From positions 620,001-684,000 of the forward strand of contig NZ_CP029495.1 of the NCBI RefSeq assembly GCF_003325475.1: 64,000 nucleotides of DNA, written 5' to 3'. Origin of the DNA: Chromobacterium phragmitis. GTDB lineage: Bacteria; Pseudomonadota; Gammaproteobacteria; Burkholderiales; Chromobacteriaceae. The number at the start of each line of letters is the position of its first letter. The first letter of the stretch is position 1. A program made the position numbers and the translations under genes. The notes under the pieces are model-generated. The model was not told the origin of the DNA. It searched no databases and worked only from the letters and a program-made list of their open reading frames with translations. Below are positions 34,678 through 42,148 of this stretch, piece by piece.

Positions 34678-34704
34678 GCCTTCCGCCATGCGATTGCGAA
34701 AGGC
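34678..34704 (-). promoter_or_regulatory. Leader hairpin of rpsF, possible S6:S18 autoregulatory site
   Basis: On the minus strand GCCTTTCGC pairs with GCGGAAGGC (one G-U) around a 9-nt loop between the promoter and rpsF. S6:S18 complexes are known to bind rpsF leaders in many bacteria; the fit to the published motif was not computed. Confidence 0.45.
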
Positions 34705-34722
34705 AAGGTAGTAAACCGCAGC

Positions 34723-34751
34723 ATTCTACGCACTTTGCCGCGGCCAGGCAA
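34723..34751 (-). promoter_or_regulatory. Promoter of the rpsF operon
   Basis: Minus strand: -35 TTGCCT (34746-34751), 17-nt spacer, -10 TAGAAT (34723-34728). Near consensus, about 70 nt upstream of the rpsF ATG. Confidence 0.75.
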
Positions 34752-34809
34752 ATTTTAAGCGCGATTATTCAGAAACTTCCGCGCGGCGCGACGAAAAAAC
34801 GCGGCGGAT

Positions 34810-35106
34810 TTACAACTTCTTGTCGCGCTTGATATCCACCACCACGCCGTCCCGCAGCGTGACGATGGTGGTGTAGGGAATCTGGCCATTGGCCAGCCAC
34901 GACAGCTGGCGGGTGGTGGACACGGTGGTCACGCCGCTGGCGAGCTTGCCCTGGCGGCTGTCGCTGCCGTAATCCGGCGCGCCGGCCATGGACACCACTT
35001 CGGCTTCCAGCATGCCGTTGTGCAGCTTGATGTAGGTTTCGAACGGGATCGGCGCCGCATGGGCGGCGCCGGCGAACAGCAAGGCGAGGCATACTGATTT
35101 TTTCAT
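34810..35106 (-). CDS. Small secreted protein, DUF2845/BamE-like fold
   Basis: 98 residues. Signal peptide KKSVCLALLFAGAAHA, then a mature domain of about 80 residues with HNGMLEAEVVSMAGAPDYG and TTIVTLRDGVVVDIKRDKK at the end. This M-x-x-x-E-V-x-x-x-x-G-x-P pattern occurs in small periplasmic SmpA/OmlA- or DUF2845-like folds. Role unknown. Confidence 0.75.
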   Translation of the reverse strand: MKKSVCLALLFAGAAHAAPIPFETYIKLHNGMLEAEVVSMAGAPDYGSDSRQGKLASGVTTVSTTRQLSWLANGQIPYTTIVTLRDGVVVDIKRDKKL

Positions 35107-35162
35107 TTCAGACTCCCTAAATAAAGCGAAACCCGCCATTGCGGGCCTCCCGAAATGGCGGC

Positions 35163-35486
35163 TCAGCGCACTTTCTTCACCACGTCGATCAACTCGGTCA
35201 CCATGCCGGTGGCGTCGCCTTGCTGCAAGGCGCGGGCGACGCAGCCCTTCATGTGGTTTTCCAGCAGTTGCAGCGCCACCGCGTCCATCGCCGACTTCAC
35301 CGCCGCCACCTGGGTCAGCACGTCCACGCAGTAGCGGTCGGACTCGATCATGCCGCCGATGCCGCGCACCTGGCCCTCGATCCGCGCCAGTCGCTTCAGC
35401 AGCGCGGCCTTGCCCGGCTGCACCACGCTGCGCTCGGCCTGCGCCGCCTCATGGCAGCACTCCTGGGGAGAATGTGTATCGCCCAT
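35163..35486 (-). CDS. csoR: CsoR-family copper-sensing repressor
   Basis: 107 residues, all-helical. The copper site of CsoR is present with exact spacing: Cys53 (RYCVDVLTQ), His78 and Cys82 (NHMKGCV), as Cys-x24-His-x3-Cys. A His/Cys-rich N-terminus (THSPQECCHE) may aid metal capture. It lies downstream of the multicopper oxidase gene. Start at 35486 is preferred because AGGA precedes it by 7 nt; in-frame ATGs at 35507 and 35525 are alternatives. Copper binding would release DNA and turn on the operon. Confidence 0.88.
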   Translation of the reverse strand: MGDTHSPQECCHEAAQAERSVVQPGKAALLKRLARIEGQVRGIGGMIESDRYCVDVLTQVAAVKSAMDAVALQLLENHMKGCVARALQQGDATGMVTELIDVVKKVR

Positions 35487-35534
35487 GACGGTTCCTGGAT
35501 TTTTCATGTCGGCATTATCGCCCATCCCACCGCG

Positions 35535-37010
35535 CTAGGCACGAACATCCAGCATGCCCATCATGCCGGCGTCCTCGTGCTCCAAGATGTGGCAGTGGAA
35601 CATCCGCGGCCCCGGCATGTCCTGACGGAAGCGCAGCCTCACCTTCTGCCCCGGCGGCACGTTGACCACGTCCAGCCAGGCGAGATAGGGCTCGCGCCGC
35701 CAGCCCTTGCCGTCATGGCGCTCGGTCACCTGGAACTGGGTGCCATGCAGGTGGAAGGGGTGGTCCATATCGGCCTGATTGTCGATTTCCCACTCCTCCA
35801 CCGCGCCCACCTTGCCGGTGAAGTCCATCCTGTCCATGTCGAAGGTTCTGCCGTTGATCAGGAACATCGCCGCGGGATTGGCCATGTTCTCGCTGAAAAC
35901 CACGCTGCGCTTCACCGCCGGTCGCGGCAGCGCATCAATGCGCCGCAGCTTGGCCGGCAGCGGCGCAGTCGCCACCGCCTCTCCGGCGTCGACCTCCGCC
36001 AGCGACAGCGCCTTGTCCTGCTCCGGCCCCATCATCTTGCCCCGCGCGTAGGGCAAGGCCAGCAACCCTGCCGGCAAGCCCGGCGCGAAGCGGCCGGTCA
36101 CCGCCAGTTCCACTCTGCCTCCGGGCGGCACCAGCAAGTTTTCCACCCGCCGCGGCCGCTCCAGCAGGCCGCCATCCGTGCCCACCAGCCAGACTTCGTG
36201 CGCCGGCAGCGCCAGCTTCAACACCCTGGCGCTGGTCGCGTTCCAGATCCGCCAACGCTGCCGCTCGCCCACGCCCAGCGTCAGCCTGGGCTGCCAGGCG
36301 CCGTTGGCCAGCACGAACTGCCCTTCGCGGCCGTCCATTCTGTCCGCGTCGCTGCTTGCCGCGATGCCGCCATCGTCATCCAGCTTCAAGTCGGATAGCA
36401 CCAGCCAGCGCTCCGGCAGATGGGCCAGCGGATCGTTGCGGCTCCTCACCACGAACACCCCCGCCAAGCCTCGGTATACCTGTTCGGAGGTGTGGCCGTG
36501 CGGATGCGGGTGATACCAATAGCTGCCGGCGCAACCGGCCGGCAAGGTGAAACGATAATCTCGGCCTTGGCCTGGCGCCACCGGATCCTGCGGGTTGCCG
36601 TCCTGATCTGCCGGGATCGGCAGGCCGTGCCAATGCACGGTGGTAGGCTGCGGCAGGCGGTTGTCGAAACGCAGGTTGAGCGTCTCGCCCTCGCTCAGCT
36701 CGATGGCCGGACCCGGCACGCTGTCGTTGTAAGCCCAGAACTCGGTCGCCGGCCTCCCCGACAGCAGGGGCAGCCTCACCGCCGCCGCGGTCAAGCACCC
36801 CTGCAGCGCGCCGTCCTTGCGTTCCAGCGGCAAGCGCATGAGCGCGGGCAGCGGCAAGCCGCTGGCCAAACCCAGCTTTCCGGCGGCGGGCATGACGCCG
36901 ACGTCCATTGATCCATGTTCCCGATGGCCGGCCGCGGCCAGCGCCGGCCTCGCCAACCAAGGCGTCAACGCCAGCGCGGCGCCCCACCTCATCACATCGC
37001 GTCTTCGCAT
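35535..37010 (-). CDS. Multicopper oxidase (CueO/CopA-like), Tat-exported
   Basis: 491 residues. The N-terminus has a Tat signal (RRRDVMRWGAALALTPWLARPALA). All four copper ligand motifs are there: TTVHWHG, YWYHPHPHGH, HPFHLHG and FHCHILEHEDAGMMG, so T1 and T2/T3 centres should form. It oxidises Cu(I) or phenols in the periplasm, giving copper tolerance. The ATG at 37010 has GGAG 8 nt upstream; the ATG at 37022 overlaps that site. csoR follows in the same transcript. Confidence 0.9.
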   Translation of the reverse strand: MRRRDVMRWGAALALTPWLARPALAAAGHREHGSMDVGVMPAAGKLGLASGLPLPALMRLPLERKDGALQGCLTAAAVRLPLLSGRPATEFWAYNDSVPGPAIELSEGETLNLRFDNRLPQPTTVHWHGLPIPADQDGNPQDPVAPGQGRDYRFTLPAGCAGSYWYHPHPHGHTSEQVYRGLAGVFVVRSRNDPLAHLPERWLVLSDLKLDDDGGIAASSDADRMDGREGQFVLANGAWQPRLTLGVGERQRWRIWNATSARVLKLALPAHEVWLVGTDGGLLERPRRVENLLVPPGGRVELAVTGRFAPGLPAGLLALPYARGKMMGPEQDKALSLAEVDAGEAVATAPLPAKLRRIDALPRPAVKRSVVFSENMANPAAMFLINGRTFDMDRMDFTGKVGAVEEWEIDNQADMDHPFHLHGTQFQVTERHDGKGWRREPYLAWLDVVNVPPGQKVRLRFRQDMPGPRMFHCHILEHEDAGMMGMLDVRA

Positions 37011-37026
37011 GTCGCGCTCCATTCAA

Positions 37027-37043
37027 ATACCCCCACAAGGTAT
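37027..37043. promoter_or_regulatory. CsoR-like operator ahead of multicopper oxidase
   Basis: ATACC / GGTAT arms around seven bases rich in C/G, 16 nt upstream of the start. The layout (ATACC plus G-tract) matches sites bound by CsoR/RcnR repressors. Confidence 0.6.
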
Positions 37044-37096
37044 ATTGGGACTAGAGCCGGGAAAAAGACAACAGTTCCGCGCGCTGTGCGCAAAAA

Positions 37097-37126
37097 AAAA
37101 CGGCAGACCGGATGGTCTGCCGTTTT
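37097..37126. terminator. Terminator of suhB
   Basis: AAAACGGCAGACC / GGTCTGCCGTTTT with GGAT loop. On the minus strand it ends in nine T (A-tract at 37092-37100). Confidence 0.92.
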
Positions 37127-37141
37127 CGATGCGGGTGCCGC

Positions 37142-37933
37142 TTACTTGGAAACGTGGGGCGCCAACAGCTGCAGCAACTGCGCCAACACTTTCGGGCTGC
37201 CGGCGACGATGTCGCCGGACTCGAACCAGCCCTGCTCTCCGGTGAAGTCGGTGACGATGCCGCCCGCTTCCTGCACGATCAGGCTGCCGGCCGCGATGTC
37301 CCAGGGTTTCAGGTTCAGTTCGAAGAAGCCTTCGGTGCGGCCGCAGGCGACGTTGCACAGATCCAGCGAGGCCGCGCCTTCGCGGCGCACGCCGGCGGTC
37401 TTGCCGATCACGTCCTTCAGCATGCCCAGATATTGATCGATGTAGCTCTGGTCGGAAACCGGGAAGCCGGTGCCGATCAGGCACTCGTTCATCATGAAGC
37501 GCTTGGATACCCGGATGCGGCGGTCGTTGAGAAAGGCGCCCACGCCTCGGGAGGCGGTGAACAGATCGTTGCGGCTCGGGTCGTAGACCACGGCCTGCTG
37601 AATCTGGCCCTTGTGCGCCATGGCGATGGAAATGCCGTATTGCGGATGGCCATGCAAGAAGTTGGTGGTGCCGTCGATGGGATCGATGATCCATTCGTAT
37701 TCGGAGGAGCCGATGCCTTTGGCGCCGGACTCTTCTGCTAGAATCGCGTGCTTCGGATAGGCTTCGAGAATGACGTTGATGATCGCGTCCTCGGCGGCGC
37801 GGTCCGCCTCGGTCACAAAGTCATTGTGCTTTTTCTTCTCTACGCGAATGGTATCGAGGTTAAGCGACGCGCGCTGGATAACACTGCCTGCGCGGCGAGC
37901 GGCTTTAACCGCGACATTGAGCATCGGATGCAT
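37142..37933 (-). CDS. suhB: Inositol-1-monophosphatase SuhB
   Basis: 263 residues. Metal-binding motifs AILAEESGA, WIIDPIDGTTNFLHG and the C-terminal PWDIAAGSLIVQEAGG are complete. Besides inositol phosphate, SuhB acts in transcription antitermination of rRNA in E. coli. Divergent from trmJ. Confidence 0.94.
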   Translation of the reverse strand: MHPMLNVAVKAARRAGSVIQRASLNLDTIRVEKKKHNDFVTEADRAAEDAIINVILEAYPKHAILAEESGAKGIGSSEYEWIIDPIDGTTNFLHGHPQYGISIAMAHKGQIQQAVVYDPSRNDLFTASRGVGAFLNDRRIRVSKRFMMNECLIGTGFPVSDQSYIDQYLGMLKDVIGKTAGVRREGAASLDLCNVACGRTEGFFELNLKPWDIAAGSLIVQEAGGIVTDFTGEQGWFESGDIVAGSPKVLAQLLQLLAPHVSK

Positions 37934-38020
37934 TGACGGCCTCTACACTTTAACGATGAGCGGATGTCCGTCTGATGACGCGACACCCGCTGGTAACAAT
38001 CTGGGTTAAGGAACAAAAAA

Positions 38021-38045
38021 ACCCGACGCCTGGGCGCGGGCTTTT
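38021..38045 (+). other. Hairpin in trmJ leader
   Basis: CCCG-A-CGCC / GGCG-CGGG followed by CTTTT, 35 nt before trmJ. It may be an attenuator or terminator of an upstream transcript. Confidence 0.4.
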
Positions 38046-38079
38046 GGTATATGCCCGCTATTTTAATGTGAAAACGCCA

Positions 38080-38841
38080 ATGAATAAACCCCAAGTACCT
38101 GATTTTCTGCAAAACATCCGCGTGGTGCTGGCCCGCCCCAACCATCCGGGCAATATCGGCTCGGCCGCGCGCGCCATGAAAACCATGGGTTTGAGCCGGC
38201 TCTACCTGGTGGAACCCAAAGTGTTTCCCAGCGACGAAGCCAATACGCTGGCTTCGGGCGCGGTGGACCTGCTGGAGCGCGCCGTCGTGGTCGGTTCGCT
38301 GCGGGAAGCCTTGTCCGACGTCACCGTGGCCTGCGCGCTGACCAGCCGCCGCCGCGAGCTGACCACGCCGCTGTCCACCCCGCGCCAGACTACGCCAGAG
38401 CTGATCGCCCGCGCCCGCGGCGGCGAACAAGTGGCCCTGGTGTTCGGCAACGAAACCTTCGGGCTATCCATCGAAGAAGTGGAACAATGCAATCGGCTGG
38501 TGACCATCCCCGGCAACCCCGATTATTTCTCGCTGAACCTGGCGATGGCAGTGCAGGTGATGACTTACGAGCTGTTCAGCCACACCGAGGTGGACGTGGA
38601 ATACCTTCGCGCCGACGGCGAAGCGGCGACCCAGAGCGAGGTGGACGGCATGTGCGGCCATCTGGGGCAGGCAATGGACGAGATCGGCTACTTCCAGCGC
38701 CGCAACAGCGAGCGGCTGATGCGCCGCATGCGCACCATGTTCCATCGCGCCGGGATGCTCCGCGAGGAGATCGACATCCTGCGCGGCTTCTACAAACAAG
38801 TGCAACGCGCGGCCGGCAAAGCCTCCGGCGATGCGGACTGA
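38080..38841 (+). CDS. trmJ: tRNA Cm32/Um32 2'-O-methyltransferase TrmJ
   Basis: 253 residues, SPOUT fold. VVLARPNHPGNIGSAARAMKTMG is the SpoU-type motif 1, and VALVFGNETFGLSIEEVEQC plus IPGNPDYFSLNLAMAVQVMTYEL form the knot. Dimeric enzymes of this type methylate position 32 of tRNA. The start is the ATG at 38080; homology begins there although the frame is open to 37975. Its last codons overlap the DUF1853 remnant. Confidence 0.92.
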   Translation: MNKPQVPDFLQNIRVVLARPNHPGNIGSAARAMKTMGLSRLYLVEPKVFPSDEANTLASGAVDLLERAVVVGSLREALSDVTVACALTSRRRELTTPLSTPRQTTPELIARARGGEQVALVFGNETFGLSIEEVEQCNRLVTIPGNPDYFSLNLAMAVQVMTYELFSHTEVDVEYLRADGEAATQSEVDGMCGHLGQAMDEIGYFQRRNSERLMRRMRTMFHRAGMLREEIDILRGFYKQVQRAAGKASGDAD

Positions 38842-39655
38842 GCCAAGCTGCGATCTGCCCTACGCGCATCCCGCAGTGCGCGATCTCGCTTTTCTGCTGA
38901 CCTTCCCCTCCCCTTGGAGATGCGACGCCGATCTTCCGCCGGAACGGCCGCCGGGCAGCTGACGGCGCCGCCAGGCTGGACCGCTCGCCCGGCGAGCTGG
39001 CGGCATAACTGGCCGCTCATCCAGCCACGCGGCCGGCAATCCATGCCGAACGGTTTTTTTCTTTCTGATTTCGCCATGCGCCGCACATCCACCTCGCGGC
39101 GAAAAATCTCAAAGTCATAAACAGAGAGCGGCGAACGGTAGGCGAATTCGACTGCCTGCTCTGGATGGACGGTGAGCCCTGGCACCAGGAAACCGCCAGC
39201 AAGCTCTACCCGCGACTGGACGACACGCCCGAAAAACGGGTCGGTCCCGGCCTCAATGACGCCTGGCGGCTGAAGGCGACCAAAACCGCAACACAGCTGC
39301 AGCGAGCCCTCCATCCCGACGCCGCCGGCGTCCTGCCTGACGGCCTCGAGCGTTGCCACGCCCCCTCCTCCGATCAGCTCCAAGGCTGGCACGCGCCGCG
39401 TGACGCCGCCTGGCCGCGGCGATGCGGCGGCTCGCGCTGGGGCTGGCTCCCGCTTGGCTGGAAGCGGAATGCTCGTATGGCGAGGACGCGCTGCGCGCGC
39501 GGCTGAGCGACGCCCAAACACCGCAACGGGTGGCGGAACTGCAGCCGGACGGCGGCGGACGCTGGCGCGGAGTCGCGCGCGGTTTCGCCACTGCGCCCGG
39601 CAGGCCCGAGCCGGAGCGGCTTGGGGTACTGCTTCGGCGCATCGCCCGGACATGA
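38831..39655 (+). pseudogene. Decayed DUF1853-family gene
   Basis: Three fragments in two frames add up to a DUF1853-like protein. Fragment 1 starts at an ATG overlapping trmJ (38831) with YAHPAVRDLAFLLTFPSPW and stops at 38960-38962. Fragment 2 (about 39069-39370, another frame) reads LAAKNLKV, RRTVGEFDCLLW, a defective WHQETASKLYP and VGPGLNDAWRLKATKTATQLQ. Fragment 3 (39422-39655, back in the first frame) reads WLEAECSYGEDALRARL, ending RWRGVARGFATAP. At least two frameshifts and a stop are needed. The match to DUF1853 is from memory of the family pattern (R-x-x-GEFD, L-A-V-K-F-Y-like, GPNLxDR-like). Confidence 0.65.
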
Positions 39656-39657
39656 AA

Positions 39658-39681
39658 AAAGGCAGGCTCGAGCCTGCCTTT
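39658..39681. terminator. Terminator of fnr
   Basis: AAAGGCAGGCTC / GAGCCTGCCTTT. On the minus strand a run of six T follows. Confidence 0.88.
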
Positions 39682-39709
39682 CCGATCCGGCGCCATGCCT
39701 GGCGGCCGT

Positions 39710-40456
39710 TTAGTGGCCGTTAGCGTGCATGCAGCCCGAGATCAAATCCTTCAGCGAATCCAACTGCACCAGCTGGATATGCTTGTGATCGACAGTGATC
39801 CAGCCCTGCTGCTGGAACTTGGACAGCGTACGGCTGACCGTTTCCAGCTTCAGGCCCAAGAAGCTGCCGATCTCTTCGCGGCTCATGCGCAGGATGAAAT
39901 CGTTGGCGGCGAAACCTCGGGTGGACAACCGCTGCGACAAGTTCAGCAGGAAAGCGGCGATGCGCTCTTCCGCCTTCATGTTGCCGAGCAGCAGCATCAC
40001 GTTCTGGTCGCGCACGATTTCGCGGCTCATCAGCCGGTAGAAATGATGCTGCAGGCTGGGGATATCGCGGCTCAGCGACTCCATGCGGCCGAACGGCAGC
40101 TCGCAGACTTCGCTGTCCTCCAGCGCCACCGCGTCGCAGCTGTGGTTGCTTGAGGAAATGCCGTCCAGACCCATCAGTTCGCCGGACATCAGGAAGCCCG
40201 TCACCTGCTCGCGGCCATCCTGGCTGGCGACACAGGTCTTGAAGAAGCCCGTACGGATAGCGTACAGCGACTTGAAGGACTCCCCGCTGCGGAACAGATA
40301 CTCGCCTCGCTTCAAGCGGCGGCTCTGGCGGATCACCGTGTCCAGCTGGCTCATTTCCTCGCGATTGAGGCCGACCGGCAGGCACAGCTCGCGCAGACTG
40401 CAGCTGGAGCAGGAGATTTTCAGGGTTTGCAACGTGGTGTGGTTATGTTCAGACAT
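39710..40456 (-). CDS. fnr: Oxygen-sensing transcription factor FNR
   Basis: 248 residues. N-terminal Fe-S ligands Cys16, Cys19 and Cys25 (CSSCSLRELC) with a central Cys (NHSCDAVAL) make a [4Fe-4S] cluster. The cyclic-nucleotide-like roll is followed by the HTH SREEIGSFLGLKLETVSRTLSKF, with the E-x-x-SR recognition of TTGAT half-sites. It switches genes to anaerobic metabolism. It is divergent from hemN, with an FNR box between them, so it probably regulates both. Confidence 0.95.
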   Translation of the reverse strand: MSEHNHTTLQTLKISCSSCSLRELCLPVGLNREEMSQLDTVIRQSRRLKRGEYLFRSGESFKSLYAIRTGFFKTCVASQDGREQVTGFLMSGELMGLDGISSSNHSCDAVALEDSEVCELPFGRMESLSRDIPSLQHHFYRLMSREIVRDQNVMLLLGNMKAEERIAAFLLNLSQRLSTRGFAANDFILRMSREEIGSFLGLKLETVSRTLSKFQQQGWITVDHKHIQLVQLDSLKDLISGCMHANGH

Positions 40457-40483
40457 GCTGTGTTTGCTACAAGCCGGGGAAGC

Positions 40484-40497
40484 TTGACCCTTATCAA
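40484..40497. promoter_or_regulatory. FNR box
   Basis: TTGAC-CCTT-ATCAA, nine of ten bases of the TTGAT-N4-ATCAA consensus, in the fnr-hemN gap. Confidence 0.8.
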
Positions 40498-40562
40498 GGC
40501 GGAATTCACAAGTTTTTCGCAAATTTACCAGTCCTCCAGAAGTTTTACCATCCGAATACGAC

Positions 40563-41969
40563 ATGAAAACTACCCACCCCTTCTCTCCCGCCCATTTCGT
40601 CTTCGATCGCGAGCTGATCGAGAGGCTGGATGGCGCGGGGCCAAGATACACCTCTTATCCGACAGCTGATCGCTTTACATCAAAGTTTTCGGAAGAAGAT
40701 TATCTGAACAAACTGCGGCAGCGTCAGATTGGCGCCAACCGCAGACCTTTATCATTGTACGCTCATATACCGTTTTGCAACACAATTTGTTATTACTGCG
40801 CCTGCAACAAGATCATCACCAAAGACAGCGCCAAAGCGGATCAGTATTTGGATTACCTGGAGAAAGAAATCCGGTTGGTGAGCGAAGCGCTGGGCATCCG
40901 TGAAAAAGTGATACAGCTTCACTTTGGCGGCGGCACTCCGACCTTCTTGTCCGATGCGCAACTTGAACGGCTGATGGGCATACTCGGCACGCACTTTGAA
41001 TTCCTAAGCGACGGAGAGTATTCCATAGAGATAGACCCGCGCAAGGTAAAACGCGAAACCATGCTCAAGCTGGCAGGATATGGCTTCAATCGCGTCAGCG
41101 TGGGGATACAAGATTTCGACCCGGCAGTACAGAAAGCGGTCAACCGGGTGCAAAGCGAGGAGGAAACCCGGGCGGTGATCGAGGCGGCGCGCGAAGGCGG
41201 CTTCAAATCGGTCAGCCTGGACCTGATCTACGGCCTACCGCTGCAAACTCGCGAAACGATGCGCGACACGCTGCAAAAGGCGCTGGCGCTCGACCCGGAC
41301 CGCTTGTCGCTGTACAACTACGCCCACCTGCCCAGCGTGTTCATGCCGCAGCGCCGCATCCACGAGGCCGACCTGCCGGGAGCGGCGGTCAAGCTGGACA
41401 TCTTGCAAGACGCGGTGAAGACCTTGACCGACGCCGGCTACGTGTTCATCGGCATGGACCATTTCGCCAAGCCCGACGACGAACTGGCCGTGGCCCTGCG
41501 CCAGGGCCGGCTGCAGCGCAACTTCCAGGGCTACTCCACCCACGCCGACTGCGACATGCTGGCCTTCGGCGTATCCGCCATCGGCAAGGTGGGCTCCTGT
41601 TACAGCCAGAACGACAAGTCGCTGGAGGGTTACTACGCGGCGCTCGACCAGGGCCGGCTGCCGGTGGTACGCGGACTGACGCTGAACAACGACGACATCC
41701 TGCGCCGCACCATCATCCAGGGGCTGATGTGCCGATTCGCCTTGTCGGTGGAAGCGATAGAGGAAATCCACGGCATCAATTTCGCCCAGTACTTCGCCGA
41801 GGAAATGCCCCGCATCCGCGAATTCCAGCAGCAAGGCCTGCTGTCCTTCGACGGTGACTTCCTGATGGTGGAGCCCCAGGGCCGCTTCCTGATCCGCAAC
41901 ATCGCCATGATCTTCGACCGCCACCTGCGCGAGCGCGAAACCCACGCCCGCTACTCCAAAACCATCTGA
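40563..41969 (+). CDS. hemN: Oxygen-independent coproporphyrinogen III oxidase
   Basis: 468 residues. Radical-SAM cysteine motif CNTICYYCAC (C-x3-C-x2-C), then FGGGTPTFLSD and SLDLIYGLPLQT. HemN decarboxylates coproporphyrinogen III anaerobically in heme synthesis. GAGPRYTSYPTADRF near the start is typical of true HemN rather than HemW. FNR box upstream fits anaerobic induction. Confidence 0.95.
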   Translation: MKTTHPFSPAHFVFDRELIERLDGAGPRYTSYPTADRFTSKFSEEDYLNKLRQRQIGANRRPLSLYAHIPFCNTICYYCACNKIITKDSAKADQYLDYLEKEIRLVSEALGIREKVIQLHFGGGTPTFLSDAQLERLMGILGTHFEFLSDGEYSIEIDPRKVKRETMLKLAGYGFNRVSVGIQDFDPAVQKAVNRVQSEEETRAVIEAAREGGFKSVSLDLIYGLPLQTRETMRDTLQKALALDPDRLSLYNYAHLPSVFMPQRRIHEADLPGAAVKLDILQDAVKTLTDAGYVFIGMDHFAKPDDELAVALRQGRLQRNFQGYSTHADCDMLAFGVSAIGKVGSCYSQNDKSLEGYYAALDQGRLPVVRGLTLNNDDILRRTIIQGLMCRFALSVEAIEEIHGINFAQYFAEEMPRIREFQQQGLLSFDGDFLMVEPQGRFLIRNIAMIFDRHLRERETHARYSKTI

Positions 41970-41979
41970 TCCCCGCCTC

Positions 41980-42010
41980 ACGGGCGTCCTCGCGGCGCCC
42001 GTTCGATTTT
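41980..42010 (+). terminator. Terminator of hemN
   Basis: ACGGGCG / CGCCCGT with a 9-nt loop, then CGATTTTT. Confidence 0.75.
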
Positions 42011-42045
42011 TCGTCGCCTTGGTGACTGCCCCTTAGTCGAGTTGC

Positions 42046-42082
42046 GCTTATTTTTTCCTATGTAATAAGCAAAATCACTTAT
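42046..42082. promoter_or_regulatory. CTTAT/ATAAG dyads before chemoreceptor
   Basis: GCTTAT (42046-42051), ATAAGC (42065-42070) and CTTAT (42078-42082) lie in the AT-rich stretch upstream of the chemoreceptor gene. A promoter or regulator site is likely; no -35/-10 pair is convincing. Confidence 0.35.
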
Positions 42083-42148
42083 ACAAAGGGTATGCAAGCA
42101 CGCCGGGACGCAAGCGCCCGGCCGCCCGCGTTCGCGAGGAGCCGTCCC

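Noticed and set aside
39165..39506. 113-codon frame taken as an intact gene
   Set aside because: Only the middle part of a broken DUF1853 gene; its ends are out of frame with the rest.
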